A program made the translations under genes and the position numbers. Shown here one piece after another: positions 45,649 to 55,039 of a DNA stretch of 64,000 nucleotides. This DNA is from an uncultured Kiloniellaceae bacterium (GTDB lineage Bacteria > Pseudomonadota > Alphaproteobacteria > Kiloniellales > Kiloniellaceae): contig CANMQP010000011.1 of assembly GCA_947500035.1 (NCBI GenBank), positions 274,584-338,583 of the forward strand, read 5' to 3'. The notes under the pieces were generated by a model that did not search any database, was not told the DNA's origin, and worked only from the letters and a program-made list of their open reading frames with translations. How positions within the stretch are numbered: position 1 is the stretch's first letter; each line of letters starts with the position of its first letter.

Positions 45649-48630
45649 CTACTGAGAGCTTCCTGAGGACTTATCTGAAGAGATCCCGCCGCCGACATGT
45701 TCTTTCCCGCCGAATACGAAGCGGGTGTAGACGTAACTGAGGCCCAGGAGCGAGAATCCGAGGCCGAAGAACGAGAAGATGCGGTAAAGGCCCTCCAGTT
45801 CCGCCGTGTCGTATAGGAAAACCTTACCGACCGCCAGGAGCGTCACAGCCAATGAGGCATACCGCAACGACTGATCCCTGGTGATGATGCCGGCGACAAG
45901 CAGGCCGATGCCAAACAGGATCCACGCGACCGAATAGCTGTAAACCTCGGCGTCTCCGGCCACGAAGCTGTCCAGAAAGCTGCCCTGGAAGCCCTGGCGG
46001 ATCATCAGGGTAATCCAGGTGAAGGCAAGCAACAATGCGACGGGTTTGAGGAACCGCGCCCAATATTCCGCCGTCTCGTTCTTGCCTAGGAACGCCATCT
46101 CCCGTGCGGTGAGCAGGCACCAGAGGATAGGCAGGCCAAAAGGCAGGACCAGGGCGTTAAGCACTGGCCAACCGACTATTTCCTGATGCGACCAGATCGG
46201 GTTGTAGAGGAAAAGATCAAAGTAGCCGATGCGGAATAAAGCTACCGCGCAGAGAACTGCGCCGCTCCAGGAAACCGCCACACGCAGAAAGCGCCGCCCG
46301 GCCCAAAAACAGAAGAGACCGTATAGGAAAAGAACGTTGGTGATGATCCCGCGTTCCAGGAAGCCCGCTTTCACATAGAGCACGTTCGCGTCCACATTCA
46401 TGAAGTGGCGGGTGAGGTAGTAGCCCATCACCGCGCCCAGGGCGATGGCGGCGATCTCCAGCCCGCGCACCAGCCAGTCGTCTGCTTTTTGGCGCAGGAA
46501 CGTCGCGGCGCCGATGAAGAAGAGTGCGGGAAGGCCGAGCCTGATCAACGGCTGCTCGACCAGTGGCACAGTGGCTTGCAGCGGAAGTTTCAGTTCGAGC
46601 AGGCTGAAGGCCGTCAACTGCACCAGCAGAAGAATCTGCGGAACCAAAAGGCCTGCGAAGATCACGGCCAGAATGCCCGTCACGGGCCGAAGGACGGCAA
46701 TCTCTACCCTTCGGCTGATCCAGGCAACGGCCAAGACTTCCGCGGCGAAGGCCAACGGCAGGTTCTTTTCGTCCAGAAGGACCGTCATGGCGAGCGAGAC
46801 AAAGGCCGTTGCGGCGACCGCGAAAATCGCCAGCAGATACTCCTTTTGTGCCTCCGCGCGGAAGTGTTCCTGAACCCGTCTGACCGAGTAGATCGCTATG
46901 GCTGCAAGTGCCAGCGCAAGCCCGCCCCAGAACAAGGTGCTGTCCACCGCGATTTCAGGTGATGCCGGCACGAGGTGCAGTTTGAAGTAACCGAGGAGGT
47001 AGAAGCCGAGGCTCGTCGCAACGGTAAGACCGGCCCAGGGCACTGCCTTGTCGGCTTTCCATAGCAGGGCGTAGCCACTGACCGCGTAGATCGCGCCGAA
47101 GCCGACCAAGGTACCGGCGTAGAGAGCGAGGTCGCCTTCTTGCCAGAAGAAGAGCAGGGCTGAGGTCGCCAGCAACGAGATCCAGGGAACCAGCCGATAC
47201 TGCCGGTCATCGCTGTAGGCCAGATAAATGCCGCCGATTGCCAGGATGGCTGTTAGGCCCCATTCGGCAAGGCCGTATCCGGCAAGGTTCACGCCCAGCG
47301 CCATTGCGACTGTCGCGCCTCCGAGGCCGAGGTAGCCAAACGCGGTGCGTTGATCCAACTGGGGCGCCCAAGCATTTGCGGCTTTGGTGTGATGGCCCTG
47401 GTTGAAGAAAGCGACGAGACCTGCGACGGCGATGAGGAAAAAACCGACAACCAACATATCGTCGCCGAACGAAGATACGATCCAGAGCAGTGCCCAACCC
47501 AGACTGGCCGCAAGCGTGGGGAGCGCCAGATCCCACCAGCCTTGCTGGCGGATCAGGGCCATGGCGCCGGCTGAGAGGACGATGAGGTAGGCAAAGAGAA
47601 CGAGGGCCGATGGCGTATCCGATTGGATCAGTGCCGGTGTGATGAAGCCGAAGATCAATCCGAGCAAGGCGATCGGTTTGCCGTAACGCAGTGACAGCAC
47701 GATCCCTGTTGCCGTAACTGCCGCCATCCCGATGAAGCCGACTGTGGGTGAAATAAGTTCGTAAAGGCTGGTGGCAGCGTAGATTGCCAGATAAAGCACG
47801 GCGATGCCCGCGCCCGAAAGCGACTGTGCGATGCGCCGTCCATTGGCGAAGTTCGGGCGTTTGCGCACAACATCGCCGGCCGCAAGCAGACCCAGACCCA
47901 GCAGTCCGCCGAGCAGGACCCGGACAAAGGGGCTCAGCAGGTTGTTGTCGATGGAGTACTTGACGAGAAACAGGCCGCCGAGCGCAAAGGCGATTCCACC
48001 GATCCAGACCGGCAGGCGGGCACCGAAGTTATGTTCGAAAGACCGTTTCTCCCGCTCGAAATCCACGCCCATCTCCCGCGCGGCGATGCGGTCTTCCCCG
48101 GTGTTGTCCGCTACATTCCATGGGTTGTCAGCTGGAGGTACAGCTGGCAGCTCTTCATTGGACCAGACACCATCTGTCTGCCGTGGTGCGTCTTTCGCCG
48201 GTTCCTCCGAAGGCGGCGTCTCGGCAGGTGCGCCGGGAGCGGATTGCGAAGGTTGGTTCGTCCAGACACCTTTGGGCGGTTCCGTGGTGGGAGTTTGCGG
48301 TGTGTCTGCGGAGTCCTGCTCTTTCCCTGAGAGCTCCGGCGCAAGAGGATCAATCCGCGTACCGACTGGTGGAAAATCGGCTTCTCTCGGACTGGGTTCT
48401 TGACTCGTTTCAGGCGGCGCTTCCGTCGCCGGTGTTTGTGATCGGTCCCTTTCCGAAGGATCTTGCTCCGAGACGGGGAGTTTATGCGTCAAGATGTCGA
48501 CCCGCTTCTTGAGCGAGAGGATCTCCGAACGCAGCTGTCCCGCCCTACTCAAGGCGACCCAGGAGGCTATGCTGGAAGCCAGAAGGAATAAAAGCGCCAA
48601 AATGACGAGGATTCCGATCGAGTCGAACAC
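45649..48630 (-). CDS. DUF2339 multi-pass membrane protein
   Basis: A roughly 993-residue protein. One N-terminal membrane helix ('ILVILALLFLLASSIASWVAL') is followed by a short coiled coil and a ~120-residue Pro/Thr/Glu/Ser-rich linker. Then come more than twenty hydrophobic helices to the C-terminus, starting at 'LPVWIGGIAFALGGLFLVKYSIDNNLLSPFVRVLLGGLLGLGLLAAGD', which is the DUF2339 signature. Function is unknown for the family. GTG 48630 has GGGAAG at a good distance; a TTG at 48645 is the alternative. It is divergent from the TetR gene, with palindromic operator-like sites between them, so it may be the regulator's target. Confidence 0.88.
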   Translation of the reverse strand: MFDSIGILVILALLFLLASSIASWVALSRAGQLRSEILSLKKRVDILTHKLPVSEQDPSERDRSQTPATEAPPETSQEPSPREADFPPVGTRIDPLAPELSGKEQDSADTPQTPTTEPPKGVWTNQPSQSAPGAPAETPPSEEPAKDAPRQTDGVWSNEELPAVPPADNPWNVADNTGEDRIAAREMGVDFEREKRSFEHNFGARLPVWIGGIAFALGGLFLVKYSIDNNLLSPFVRVLLGGLLGLGLLAAGDVVRKRPNFANGRRIAQSLSGAGIAVLYLAIYAATSLYELISPTVGFIGMAAVTATGIVLSLRYGKPIALLGLIFGFITPALIQSDTPSALVLFAYLIVLSAGAMALIRQQGWWDLALPTLAASLGWALLWIVSSFGDDMLVVGFFLIAVAGLVAFFNQGHHTKAANAWAPQLDQRTAFGYLGLGGATVAMALGVNLAGYGLAEWGLTAILAIGGIYLAYSDDRQYRLVPWISLLATSALLFFWQEGDLALYAGTLVGFGAIYAVSGYALLWKADKAVPWAGLTVATSLGFYLLGYFKLHLVPASPEIAVDSTLFWGGLALALAAIAIYSVRRVQEHFRAEAQKEYLLAIFAVAATAFVSLAMTVLLDEKNLPLAFAAEVLAVAWISRRVEIAVLRPVTGILAVIFAGLLVPQILLLVQLTAFSLLELKLPLQATVPLVEQPLIRLGLPALFFIGAATFLRQKADDWLVRGLEIAAIALGAVMGYYLTRHFMNVDANVLYVKAGFLERGIITNVLFLYGLFCFWAGRRFLRVAVSWSGAVLCAVALFRIGYFDLFLYNPIWSHQEIVGWPVLNALVLPFGLPILWCLLTAREMAFLGKNETAEYWARFLKPVALLLAFTWITLMIRQGFQGSFLDSFVAGDAEVYSYSVAWILFGIGLLVAGIITRDQSLRYASLAVTLLAVGKVFLYDTAELEGLYRIFSFFGLGFSLLGLSYVYTRFVFGGKEHVGGGISSDKSSGSSQ

Positions 48631-48691
48631 GGCGATGCTTCCCAAGTTTGAAACAGTGTTGTCTTGCAGATTGTCAGAACATAAGGCATAA

Positions 48692-48728
48692 TTAAACAGC
48701 GTTCAATAAAATAATGAACAGTGTTTAA
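48692..48728. promoter_or_regulatory. Operator-like inverted repeat between DUF2339 and TetR genes
   Basis: TTAAACAGCGTTCA and TGAACAGTGTTTAA face each other across 9 nt. Each half is itself a near palindrome around AACA-G-YGTT, and a third AACAGTGTT lies at 48652-48660. The arrangement fits binding of the divergent TetR-family protein, with autoregulation. Confidence 0.6.
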
Positions 48729-48760
48729 TTAACCAAATCTGAAGCAAGGGCTCAGTCACC

Positions 48761-49390
48761 ATGGCGCGCCGTAGCGACCATACCCGCGAGGAAATCAAGA
48801 CTATGGCGGTTGCCGCCGGGCAGGAATTGATCCGGGATGCGGGTTATGCGGGCTTTAGTGCACGCAAGGTCGCCACGGCCATCGGCTACACGGTCGGCAC
48901 ACTCTACAACGTTTTCGAGAACCACGACGACATCGTCCTGCATATCAATGCGATGACCCTCGAAGATCTGCTTTCCGTCATGGAGAGACGATTTGGCATC
49001 TCGGGGGATGCGAACACGGATCTCGATGACTACGAGGCCCTGAAAGCCCTGGCGGCCTGCTACATTGACTATGCCCGGGAAAACTACAATTGCTGGAGCG
49101 CGCTGTTTGAGCACAATCTGGCGCCCGATATGCCGCTTCCCGACTGGTACGGCGAGAAGATCGGCGCCCTTTTCATGCTGATCGAGGCGCGGCTTAAACC
49201 GGTCGTTGGAGAAGATGAAGCTGAACTACGTCAGACAGCGCGCGTGCTCTGGGCCAGCATCCACGGCATCTGCGCTTTGACCTTGACCAATAAGCTGACC
49301 CTCGTCGGCGTGGAGACGGCCGAAAGCCTGACCGCGGCGCTGATCGAGAACTATATCGCCGGCCTCAAAACCCGCGGGGCGGAGCTATAG
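48761..49390 (+). CDS. TetR-family transcriptional regulator
   Basis: A 209-residue regulator. The N-terminal helix-turn-helix is 'GYAGFSARKVATAIGYTVGTLYNVFENHDDIVLHI' (split at residues 28-62), a standard TetR DNA-binding domain. The C-terminal ligand domain resembles the WHG type ('ARVLWASIHGICALTLTNKL'). It is transcribed away from the DUF2339 gene across a palindromic region, the typical autoregulated arrangement. The inducer is unknown. It ends convergent with the purine-catabolism operon. Confidence 0.9.
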   Translation: MARRSDHTREEIKTMAVAAGQELIRDAGYAGFSARKVATAIGYTVGTLYNVFENHDDIVLHINAMTLEDLLSVMERRFGISGDANTDLDDYEALKALAACYIDYARENYNCWSALFEHNLAPDMPLPDWYGEKIGALFMLIEARLKPVVGEDEAELRQTARVLWASIHGICALTLTNKLTLVGVETAESLTAALIENYIAGLKTRGAEL

Positions 49391-49894
49391 TTCAACTGTG
49401 GCAATTGCTTCATCGAAATGAACTTCGACAAGGTTGTCCCCTTCACCGCCGCGATCGACGATCAGAAAATCCGACTGAGCGTCCAGGGCGATCAGAGGGT
49501 GATGCCAGACGTTCCGGGCATAGTTCACGCCCTGGCCGGGCTGAGCGATGAAAACATGCAGATCTTCCGCCGTGATGCTTGTCCCATCCTCGATTTCCGG
49601 CTTTGCCACCACAACCAGGTATGGCCGCGCGAAGAGCGGGACGAAGGCCTGCGAGGCCAGGGGGTGGCGTTCCATGATCCGGATCTCGAAGGGGATGGGG
49701 CGCGGGTCGCCCCGGAAGATCGAGATAATCGGCCGTCCGCCCTGCTCTGCCGTGTCGACTTTGGCCAGGTCGTGAAACCGCGTGGTGGTGCCTTCGTTGA
49801 TCTGGAAGTGTTTTGCGCCTTCGGTCTGGATCACGTCGCCGAAGGGGGCGAAGGTTTCCGGCGTGAGGGCTTGAGGCTGAAGCGCGTGTGTCAC
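49385..49894 (-). CDS. allA: Ureidoglycolate lyase
   Basis: A 169-residue cupin-fold enzyme splitting ureidoglycolate into glyoxylate and urea, the last step of allantoate breakdown by the allantoicase route. Visible family blocks are 'LTPETFAPFGDVIQTEG', 'ISIFRGDPRPIPFEIRIMERHPLASQAFVPL' and 'GVNYARNVWHHPLIAL', with the metal-site His pair. It overlaps the allantoicase stop by 4 nt (ATGA), so the two are translationally coupled, and overlaps the end of the convergent TetR gene by 6 nt. Confidence 0.94.
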   Translation of the reverse strand: MTHALQPQALTPETFAPFGDVIQTEGAKHFQINEGTTTRFHDLAKVDTAEQGGRPIISIFRGDPRPIPFEIRIMERHPLASQAFVPLFARPYLVVVAKPEIEDGTSITAEDLHVFIAQPGQGVNYARNVWHHPLIALDAQSDFLIVDRGGEGDNLVEVHFDEAIATVEL

Positions 49895-50943
49895 TTGACC
49901 GGCTTTCCGAAGAGCCGCAGGCGGCTGATGCCGCCGTCTGGGAAGATGTTGAAGCGTACATAGTTGACCTTCCCGATGTCGTTCAGCCCATTGAAGGGGT
50001 GCTCGGCATCGGCGCTCAGTTGCCGCCGGTCCATCAGTTCCGGCCAGAACTGCGACGAGGCGATCAGGGCTGCCTTGCTCATATCGGGCACCATGGCGGC
50101 CTGGAGCGAGCAGCTCTCGGCGAAATTGCCTTTGAAGTGCGCGGTGTCGACGAGGGCGCTCTCGATCACGCCGGGGTGCCCCAGTTCAATGATGATCCAG
50201 TCGTTGCCCGGCTCCCGGCGCCGCCGGGTTTCCCAGCCGTCGCCCATGTTCTCACCGCGTCCCGGCGACAGCAGGGGATGCGGCGGTCCATAGTGGCTGT
50301 CGTTCCAGGCGACCGGACGCCCGCCCTGCAACAGGGCTGCGAGATCCGTTGTCTCTCCGCTGGCGTTCGACCAGTCGTAGGCGACCTCGCCGTAAACCCG
50401 CAAGCGGGCGACGCCGCCATCGGGGTAGATCGAGAGCCGCAGGTGGGTGACGGCGCTATCGCCCGTCAGATCGAAGGTGGGGATTTCAAAAAGATTATGG
50501 GAATCGCCCTTGAGTTCAACCGCGGGCAGGATCGTCACCCAATGCGCATCGGCGCCTGGAATGTCGCTTTCACTGAGGCAGGCTTCGATCGAGGCGGAGG
50601 GGGGATAATTGCCGGTGAAAAAGGAGGTGTCGATGTCGACGCGCTCCGGACGGCCCGGTTGACCAAGCCGAACAATGCAGTGGTCGTTTCCGCCGCTGCG
50701 CCGTCGCCGGCTCTCCCAGCCGTCCATCCATTTGCCGTTTTCGTCGTACTTGCCTGCCGCGAAGATCGGCGCCGAGGGGGACAGCATGCGGTCCATGGAC
50801 GCAAAGAAGTCGTCACTGCAGGAAACTGCGCGCGCGCCCAGGCGCGGATCGAGAAGATTGACCCGGTCTCCGGCGAAGGCTTCGGCTTCGGGCGACGGTG
50901 GCGCCGGTGTGACAGATATCGGTGTGATGGCTTCAGAGGTCAT
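49891..50943 (-). CDS. alc: Allantoicase
   Basis: A 350-residue cytoplasmic enzyme hydrolysing allantoate to ureidoglycolate and urea. It shows the internal duplication of the family: two halves each with a 'W-E-(S/T)-R-R-R' block ('MDGWESRRRRSGGNDHCIVRLG' and 'GDGWETRRRREPGNDWIIIELG') and a 'LRLSIYPDGGVARLRVYGE' / 'VRFNIFPDGGISRLRLFGK' block. Length is normal for bacterial allantoicase. Overlaps allA; lies 37 nt downstream of uraD in the same operon. Confidence 0.95.
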   Translation of the reverse strand: MTSEAITPISVTPAPPSPEAEAFAGDRVNLLDPRLGARAVSCSDDFFASMDRMLSPSAPIFAAGKYDENGKWMDGWESRRRRSGGNDHCIVRLGQPGRPERVDIDTSFFTGNYPPSASIEACLSESDIPGADAHWVTILPAVELKGDSHNLFEIPTFDLTGDSAVTHLRLSIYPDGGVARLRVYGEVAYDWSNASGETTDLAALLQGGRPVAWNDSHYGPPHPLLSPGRGENMGDGWETRRRREPGNDWIIIELGHPGVIESALVDTAHFKGNFAESCSLQAAMVPDMSKAALIASSQFWPELMDRRQLSADAEHPFNGLNDIGKVNYVRFNIFPDGGISRLRLFGKPVK

Positions 50944-50979
50944 GGGTGTTCCAAGTTATCTGGTTCAGCGCGAAGGCGG

Positions 50980-51504
50980 TTAGGGCAGCATGTCCTTCAG
51001 GCGCAGCAGAGCAATGCGCTCGACTTGACCGCAGGCCGTCGTAAATTCGGTCTCGGCATCGTTTTCCACGCGGCTTTTGAACGCCGCCAGGATCTCGTCT
51101 TTGTTGCGGCCCTTGACGGCCATGATGAAGGGGAAGTGAAATTTCGAGGTGTAGCGGTTGTTCAGTTCGGTGAAGACCTGCAGTTCGCTCTCGCTGAGGC
51201 TGTTCAGGCCGGCGGACGCCTGTTCTTTCGTGGAGTCACCGGTGAGATGGCCCGCCAGCGCCAGGCGCCCCGCAAGATCAGGATGCGCGGTCAGAACGCC
51301 GCGTTTTTCCGCATCACTGGCTGTCTGAAAGACACTGCAAAGCAGCCGATGCATGCCTTCAGCGCTGTCGCAGTCTCCGTCGGCCACGCGCGCACAAGCC
51401 CGCTCGGCAATCCAGGGAGAGTGCTCGAAGACGCCGCCGAATCGTGCCACGAAAGCATCCCGGCTCATGGTGCTGGGAACGGGCCTTTGCGACGGCTCAT
51501 TCAT
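50980..51504 (-). CDS. uraD: OHCU decarboxylase
   Basis: A 174-residue 2-oxo-4-hydroxy-4-carboxy-5-ureidoimidazoline decarboxylase giving S-allantoin in urate breakdown. Motifs 'FVARFGGVFEHSPWIAERA', 'AHPDLAGRLALAGHLTGDSTKEQASAGL' and 'YTSKFHFPFIMAVKGRNKDEIL' contain the catalytic His of 'AHPDL'. ATG 51504 overlaps the puuE stop as ATGA; the frame is open further upstream inside puuE, but that extension is not part of the family. Confidence 0.95.
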   Translation of the reverse strand: MNEPSQRPVPSTMSRDAFVARFGGVFEHSPWIAERACARVADGDCDSAEGMHRLLCSVFQTASDAEKRGVLTAHPDLAGRLALAGHLTGDSTKEQASAGLNSLSESELQVFTELNNRYTSKFHFPFIMAVKGRNKDEILAAFKSRVENDAETEFTTACGQVERIALLRLKDMLP

Positions 51505-52439
51505 GGCTGCGGGTGTTCCTGGTGCCAGTGACGGGCGATATCGATCCGCCGCGCGGCCCAGACCCGTTCGAAGCCCTGGACATAATCGAGAAAACGCGCC
51601 AGGGCCGCCGCACGGCCGGGCCGTCCCACAAGGCGGCAATGCAGGCCGACCGACATCATCTTGGGTGCGCCCGCCAAACCCTCGGCATAGAGGCAGTCGA
51701 AAGAGTCCTTCAGATAGGTGAAAAACTGATCCCCCGCGTTGAAGCCCTGCGGTGTTGCGAAGCGCATGTCGTTGGCGTCCAGAGTGTAGGGCACCATGAG
51801 TTGAGGGGGCTGGTTTTCATCCTTGCCGGTTACCCAATAGGGCAGCTCATCGGCGTAGCTGTCCGCGCCATAGAGGAACCCACGGTCCTCCGCGACCAAA
51901 TCGTTTGTGTGGATTGACGTTCGGCCCGTGTACCAGCCCAGCGGTCGCGATCCGGTCACACGGGTGTGGATCTCGATGGCCTGCTCCATGTGGGCCCGCT
52001 CTTCATCCTTGGTGAAGTCTTTGTACTCGATCCACTTCAAGCCGTGCGAGGCGATCTCCCAATCGGCTTCCAGCATGGCAGCGACCTGTTCCGGCCCGCG
52101 CTCCAGGGCGGTCGCGACACCGAAGACGGTGACGGGGATCTTCCGCTCCGTGAAGAGCCGCCAGAGCCGCCAGAAGCCTGCCCGAGCGCCGTATTCGTAG
52201 ATCGACTCCATGTTCATGTGGCGCTGTCCGGGCCAGGCCGCCGCGCCAACGATCTCCGAGAGAAAGGCTTCAGAAGCCGCGTCGCCGTGCAGGATGTTGT
52301 TCTCGCCGCCCTCTTCGTAGTTCACGACGAATTGCACGGCGATGGCCGCATTGCCGGGCCAGCGCGGATCAGGTGTCGCGCGACCGTAACCGGTCATGTC
52401 ACGGGGATAAGGCGATGTCATTGCAGGTTTGTTTTCCAC
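51501..52439 (-). CDS. puuE: Allantoinase (polysaccharide-deacetylase type)
   Basis: A 312-residue allantoinase of the PuuE type, a cofactor-independent relative of NodB deacetylases, opening the hydantoin ring of allantoin. 'YPRDMTGYGRATPDPRWPGNAAIAVQFVVNYEEGGENNIL' (read in parts) is the family N-terminus. 'ASHGLKWIEYKDFTKDEERAHM' and 'RPLGWYTGRTSIHTNDLV' follow, and 'MMSVGLHCRLVGRPGRAAALARFLDYV' closes the domain. First gene of the minus-strand operon puuE-uraD-alc-allA. Confidence 0.94.
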   Translation of the reverse strand: MENKPAMTSPYPRDMTGYGRATPDPRWPGNAAIAVQFVVNYEEGGENNILHGDAASEAFLSEIVGAAAWPGQRHMNMESIYEYGARAGFWRLWRLFTERKIPVTVFGVATALERGPEQVAAMLEADWEIASHGLKWIEYKDFTKDEERAHMEQAIEIHTRVTGSRPLGWYTGRTSIHTNDLVAEDRGFLYGADSYADELPYWVTGKDENQPPQLMVPYTLDANDMRFATPQGFNAGDQFFTYLKDSFDCLYAEGLAGAPKMMSVGLHCRLVGRPGRAAALARFLDYVQGFERVWAARRIDIARHWHQEHPQP

Positions 52440-52530
52440 GATCTTGATGCTCAGCGCTGTTTAGATTAAATCGCGAAGCCCGCCTGAGCTTCCACATATT
52501 TTTTGAAAGTCTTTACGCACAACGGCTCTC

Positions 52531-53478
52531 CTACTGCGCCGCGGTGTCCTGCAGTTCAGCCACGGACAGGCCCTGCAGTGTCTTCCTAAGGTCCTCCAGG
52601 CACCTCTCATGCATGAAGTCGGCAAAGACCTTGATTTTCGGTGCCAGCAGACGCCGGTGTGGATAGAGGATGGCCAGAGATACCGGTTCCGGCGGCGTAT
52701 CGGTCAAAACCGGCACCAGGGCCCCCGAGCGCAAATGCTCGGCGACTTCGAAGAGGGGCTTCATGACGATGCCCTGTCCGGCCAGGGCCCAGTCCGTGAG
52801 GATGTCGCCGTCGTCGGACTCGAAAGGCCCGCTGATCGAGAGCTTTGCGGGACCGTCTTTTGTTTGCAGCGGCCAACGGAACTGGGTCGATCCGGGATAA
52901 CGCAGAAGCAGGCAGCGATGTTTCAGAAGCTCTTCGGGCGTGCGGGGTATGCCCTTTTCTTCCAGGTAGCCTGGCGCTGCGCAGAGCACGCGCTCGCAAT
53001 CGCAGATCTTGCGCATGGTCAGGCTCGAGTCCCCAAGCACGGCAAGCCGGATCGCAACCTCGACACCCTCGCGTGCCAGATCGATCACGTAATCGGACAG
53101 ACGCAGACGCACTTCAATCTCGGGATGGAGTGCGCAGAAATCCGGGATAGCCGGGCCAACGACCCGGCGTCCGAGCCCCAGGGGCACCGTCACGCGGATG
53201 GCGCCCCGAGGACGCCCGCCGACGGCTGCAACCGTCGCTTCGGCCTGTTCCAGGGCGTGCAGCACCTCCAGGCAGCCCTCGTAGAAAAGCCGGCCATGCT
53301 CGGTTGGTGAAAGCTGCCGCGTGGTCCGGTTGAACAGGCGGACGCCGACATGTTTCTCCAATTCCTTCATCCGGTGGCTCGCGACAGCCGGCGAGACGCG
53401 CATGTGCCGGCCCGCCGCCGAGAGCGAGCCCAGTTCAACCACCCGGACGAAAACCCGGATATTTTCCAGCAGTGACAT
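52531..53478 (-). CDS. LysR-family transcriptional regulator
   Basis: A 315-residue LysR protein. The N-terminal winged helix-turn-helix is 'IRVFVRVVELGSLSAAGRHMRVSPAVASHRMKELEKHVGVRLFNRTTRQLSPTE' (read in parts). The substrate-binding domain has 'GAIRVTVPLGLGRRVV' and 'DWALAGQGIVMKPLFEV'. It lies between puuE (91 nt, same strand) and the divergent puuD, so it probably controls urate degradation; the effector is not known. Confidence 0.92.
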   Translation of the reverse strand: MSLLENIRVFVRVVELGSLSAAGRHMRVSPAVASHRMKELEKHVGVRLFNRTTRQLSPTEHGRLFYEGCLEVLHALEQAEATVAAVGGRPRGAIRVTVPLGLGRRVVGPAIPDFCALHPEIEVRLRLSDYVIDLAREGVEVAIRLAVLGDSSLTMRKICDCERVLCAAPGYLEEKGIPRTPEELLKHRCLLLRYPGSTQFRWPLQTKDGPAKLSISGPFESDDGDILTDWALAGQGIVMKPLFEVAEHLRSGALVPVLTDTPPEPVSLAILYPHRRLLAPKIKVFADFMHERCLEDLRKTLQGLSVAELQDTAAQ

Positions 53479-53686
53479 CTTTTCGTTCTCCCGAAGATAG
53501 GCTATCGGCTTTCGGTTTTTTTTGAAAGTACTCCCAATGCCGCCGGTCTTCTTTGCGCGGTCGGCAGAGTCTATTCTGCCATCTCATTTGATCGGACCCT
53601 TGGGATGGTCCGGGGATTCCGTTATATGGAGAAGCCGGCCCGCAGACGCTCTCTGGCCGGATTTTGGGCGCATGAGGGAAAGTTTG

Positions 53687-54907
53687 ATGGATCCGTTGGT
53701 TTGGGAATGGCTGAGCTTCGGTGTCCGCTGGCTGCACGTGATCACCGCGATCGCCTGGATCGGATCGTCCTTTTACTTCATCGCGCTCGATCTGGGGCTG
53801 CGTAAGCGGCCAGGCCTGCCAGAGGGCGTCACCGGCGAGGAATGGCAGGTTCACGGCGGCGGCTTCTACTACATTCAAAAGTACATGATCGCGCCCGAGG
53901 CCATGCCGGAACATCTGATCTGGTTCAAATGGGAGTCCTATAGCACCTGGCTGACCGGATTCTTGATGCTGGTGGTGGTTTATTACGCCGGGGCGGAGCT
54001 CTACCTCATCGACCGTTCGGTGCTTGACGTGCCCGCCTGGGGCGCGATCCTGATCAGTGTGGCCGGACTGGCGCTGGGCTGGATCATCTACGATCTGCTC
54101 TGCCGCTCGCCGCTCGGTAAGTACGACTGGCTGCTCTATGCGGCGCTCTTCGGCTTTTTGGTTTTGTTATCCTGGGGCTTCACGCAGGTTTTCAGCGGAC
54201 GGGCGGCCTTTCTGCACACCGGCGCGGTGATCGCCACCATCATGTCGGCCAACGTCTTCATGATCATTATCCCCAATCAGAAAAAGGTCGTCGCGACCTT
54301 AAGGACTGGTGGCACGCCGGAAGCGCGTCTGGGGTTGCAGGCCAAACAGAGATCGACTCACAACAACTACCTGACCCTGCCGGTCATCTTCCTGATGCTC
54401 TCCAACCACTATCCGCTGGCCTTCGGAACCAAGTGGAGCTGGGTGATCGTCTCCCTGGTGCTGGTGATGGGGGCGATCATCCGGCACTTTTTCAATTCCA
54501 TGCACGCCAAAAAGGGCAAACCCTGGTGGACCTGGGGTGTCGCGGCGCTCTGTTTCGCAGCGATCGTCTGGCTTTCCACTTTCCCTGCGGAGACACCCGA
54601 GGAGTACGACATCAGCGGCACGCAAAACCCGCTCTACCTCTCGGCCTCCTTCGAAGAGGTCCGCGAGACCGTGATCGGGCGCTGCAGCATGTGCCATGCA
54701 CAGGAACCCTTCTGGGAGGGCATCGGCGTGGCGCCGAAGGGCGTGGTGCTGGAGACCGACGAACAGATCCTGCGTCACGCGCAGGAGATCTACGTTCAGG
54801 CCGGCCGCTCCAACGCCATGCCACCGGGCAACGTCACCGAGATTAGTGGCGAAGAGCGCCAGTTGATTGCTTCCTGGTTCGAACAGGCATTGGCGCCAAA
54901 ACCCTGA
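53687..54907 (+). CDS. puuD: Membrane-bound urate hydroxylase with cytochrome c domain
   Basis: A 406-residue PuuD-type urate oxidase (DUF989), converting urate to 5-hydroxyisourate and passing electrons to the respiratory chain. About eight membrane helices come first ('GVRWLHVITAIAWIGSSFYFIALDLGL' is the first). A periplasmic C-terminal cytochrome c domain follows, with the haem site 'CSMCH' and a distal Met ('SNAMPPGNVTEIS'). ATG 53687 has GAGGGAA upstream; the frame is open to 53522, but that leader is not part of the family. Divergent from the LysR gene. Confidence 0.95.
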   Translation: MDPLVWEWLSFGVRWLHVITAIAWIGSSFYFIALDLGLRKRPGLPEGVTGEEWQVHGGGFYYIQKYMIAPEAMPEHLIWFKWESYSTWLTGFLMLVVVYYAGAELYLIDRSVLDVPAWGAILISVAGLALGWIIYDLLCRSPLGKYDWLLYAALFGFLVLLSWGFTQVFSGRAAFLHTGAVIATIMSANVFMIIIPNQKKVVATLRTGGTPEARLGLQAKQRSTHNNYLTLPVIFLMLSNHYPLAFGTKWSWVIVSLVLVMGAIIRHFFNSMHAKKGKPWWTWGVAALCFAAIVWLSTFPAETPEEYDISGTQNPLYLSASFEEVRETVIGRCSMCHAQEPFWEGIGVAPKGVVLETDEQILRHAQEIYVQAGRSNAMPPGNVTEISGEERQLIASWFEQALAPKP

Positions 54908-55039
54908 GTCGCACTGGAAGGGCGCCATCGGTTTCATTTGAAACCAACATCAGCCTGTCATAGGTCTCCGTTCAAGTTCGAAGCCGGAAGGCAGCTTTAT
55001 GAAATTAGTTAAGTCTGCCGCCCCTTGCTCCGCCGCCCG

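Noticed and set aside
49888..51531. A 547-codon plus-strand frame opposite allantoicase and uraD
   Set aside because: It spans two well-supported genes on the other strand and reads as a mirror translation.
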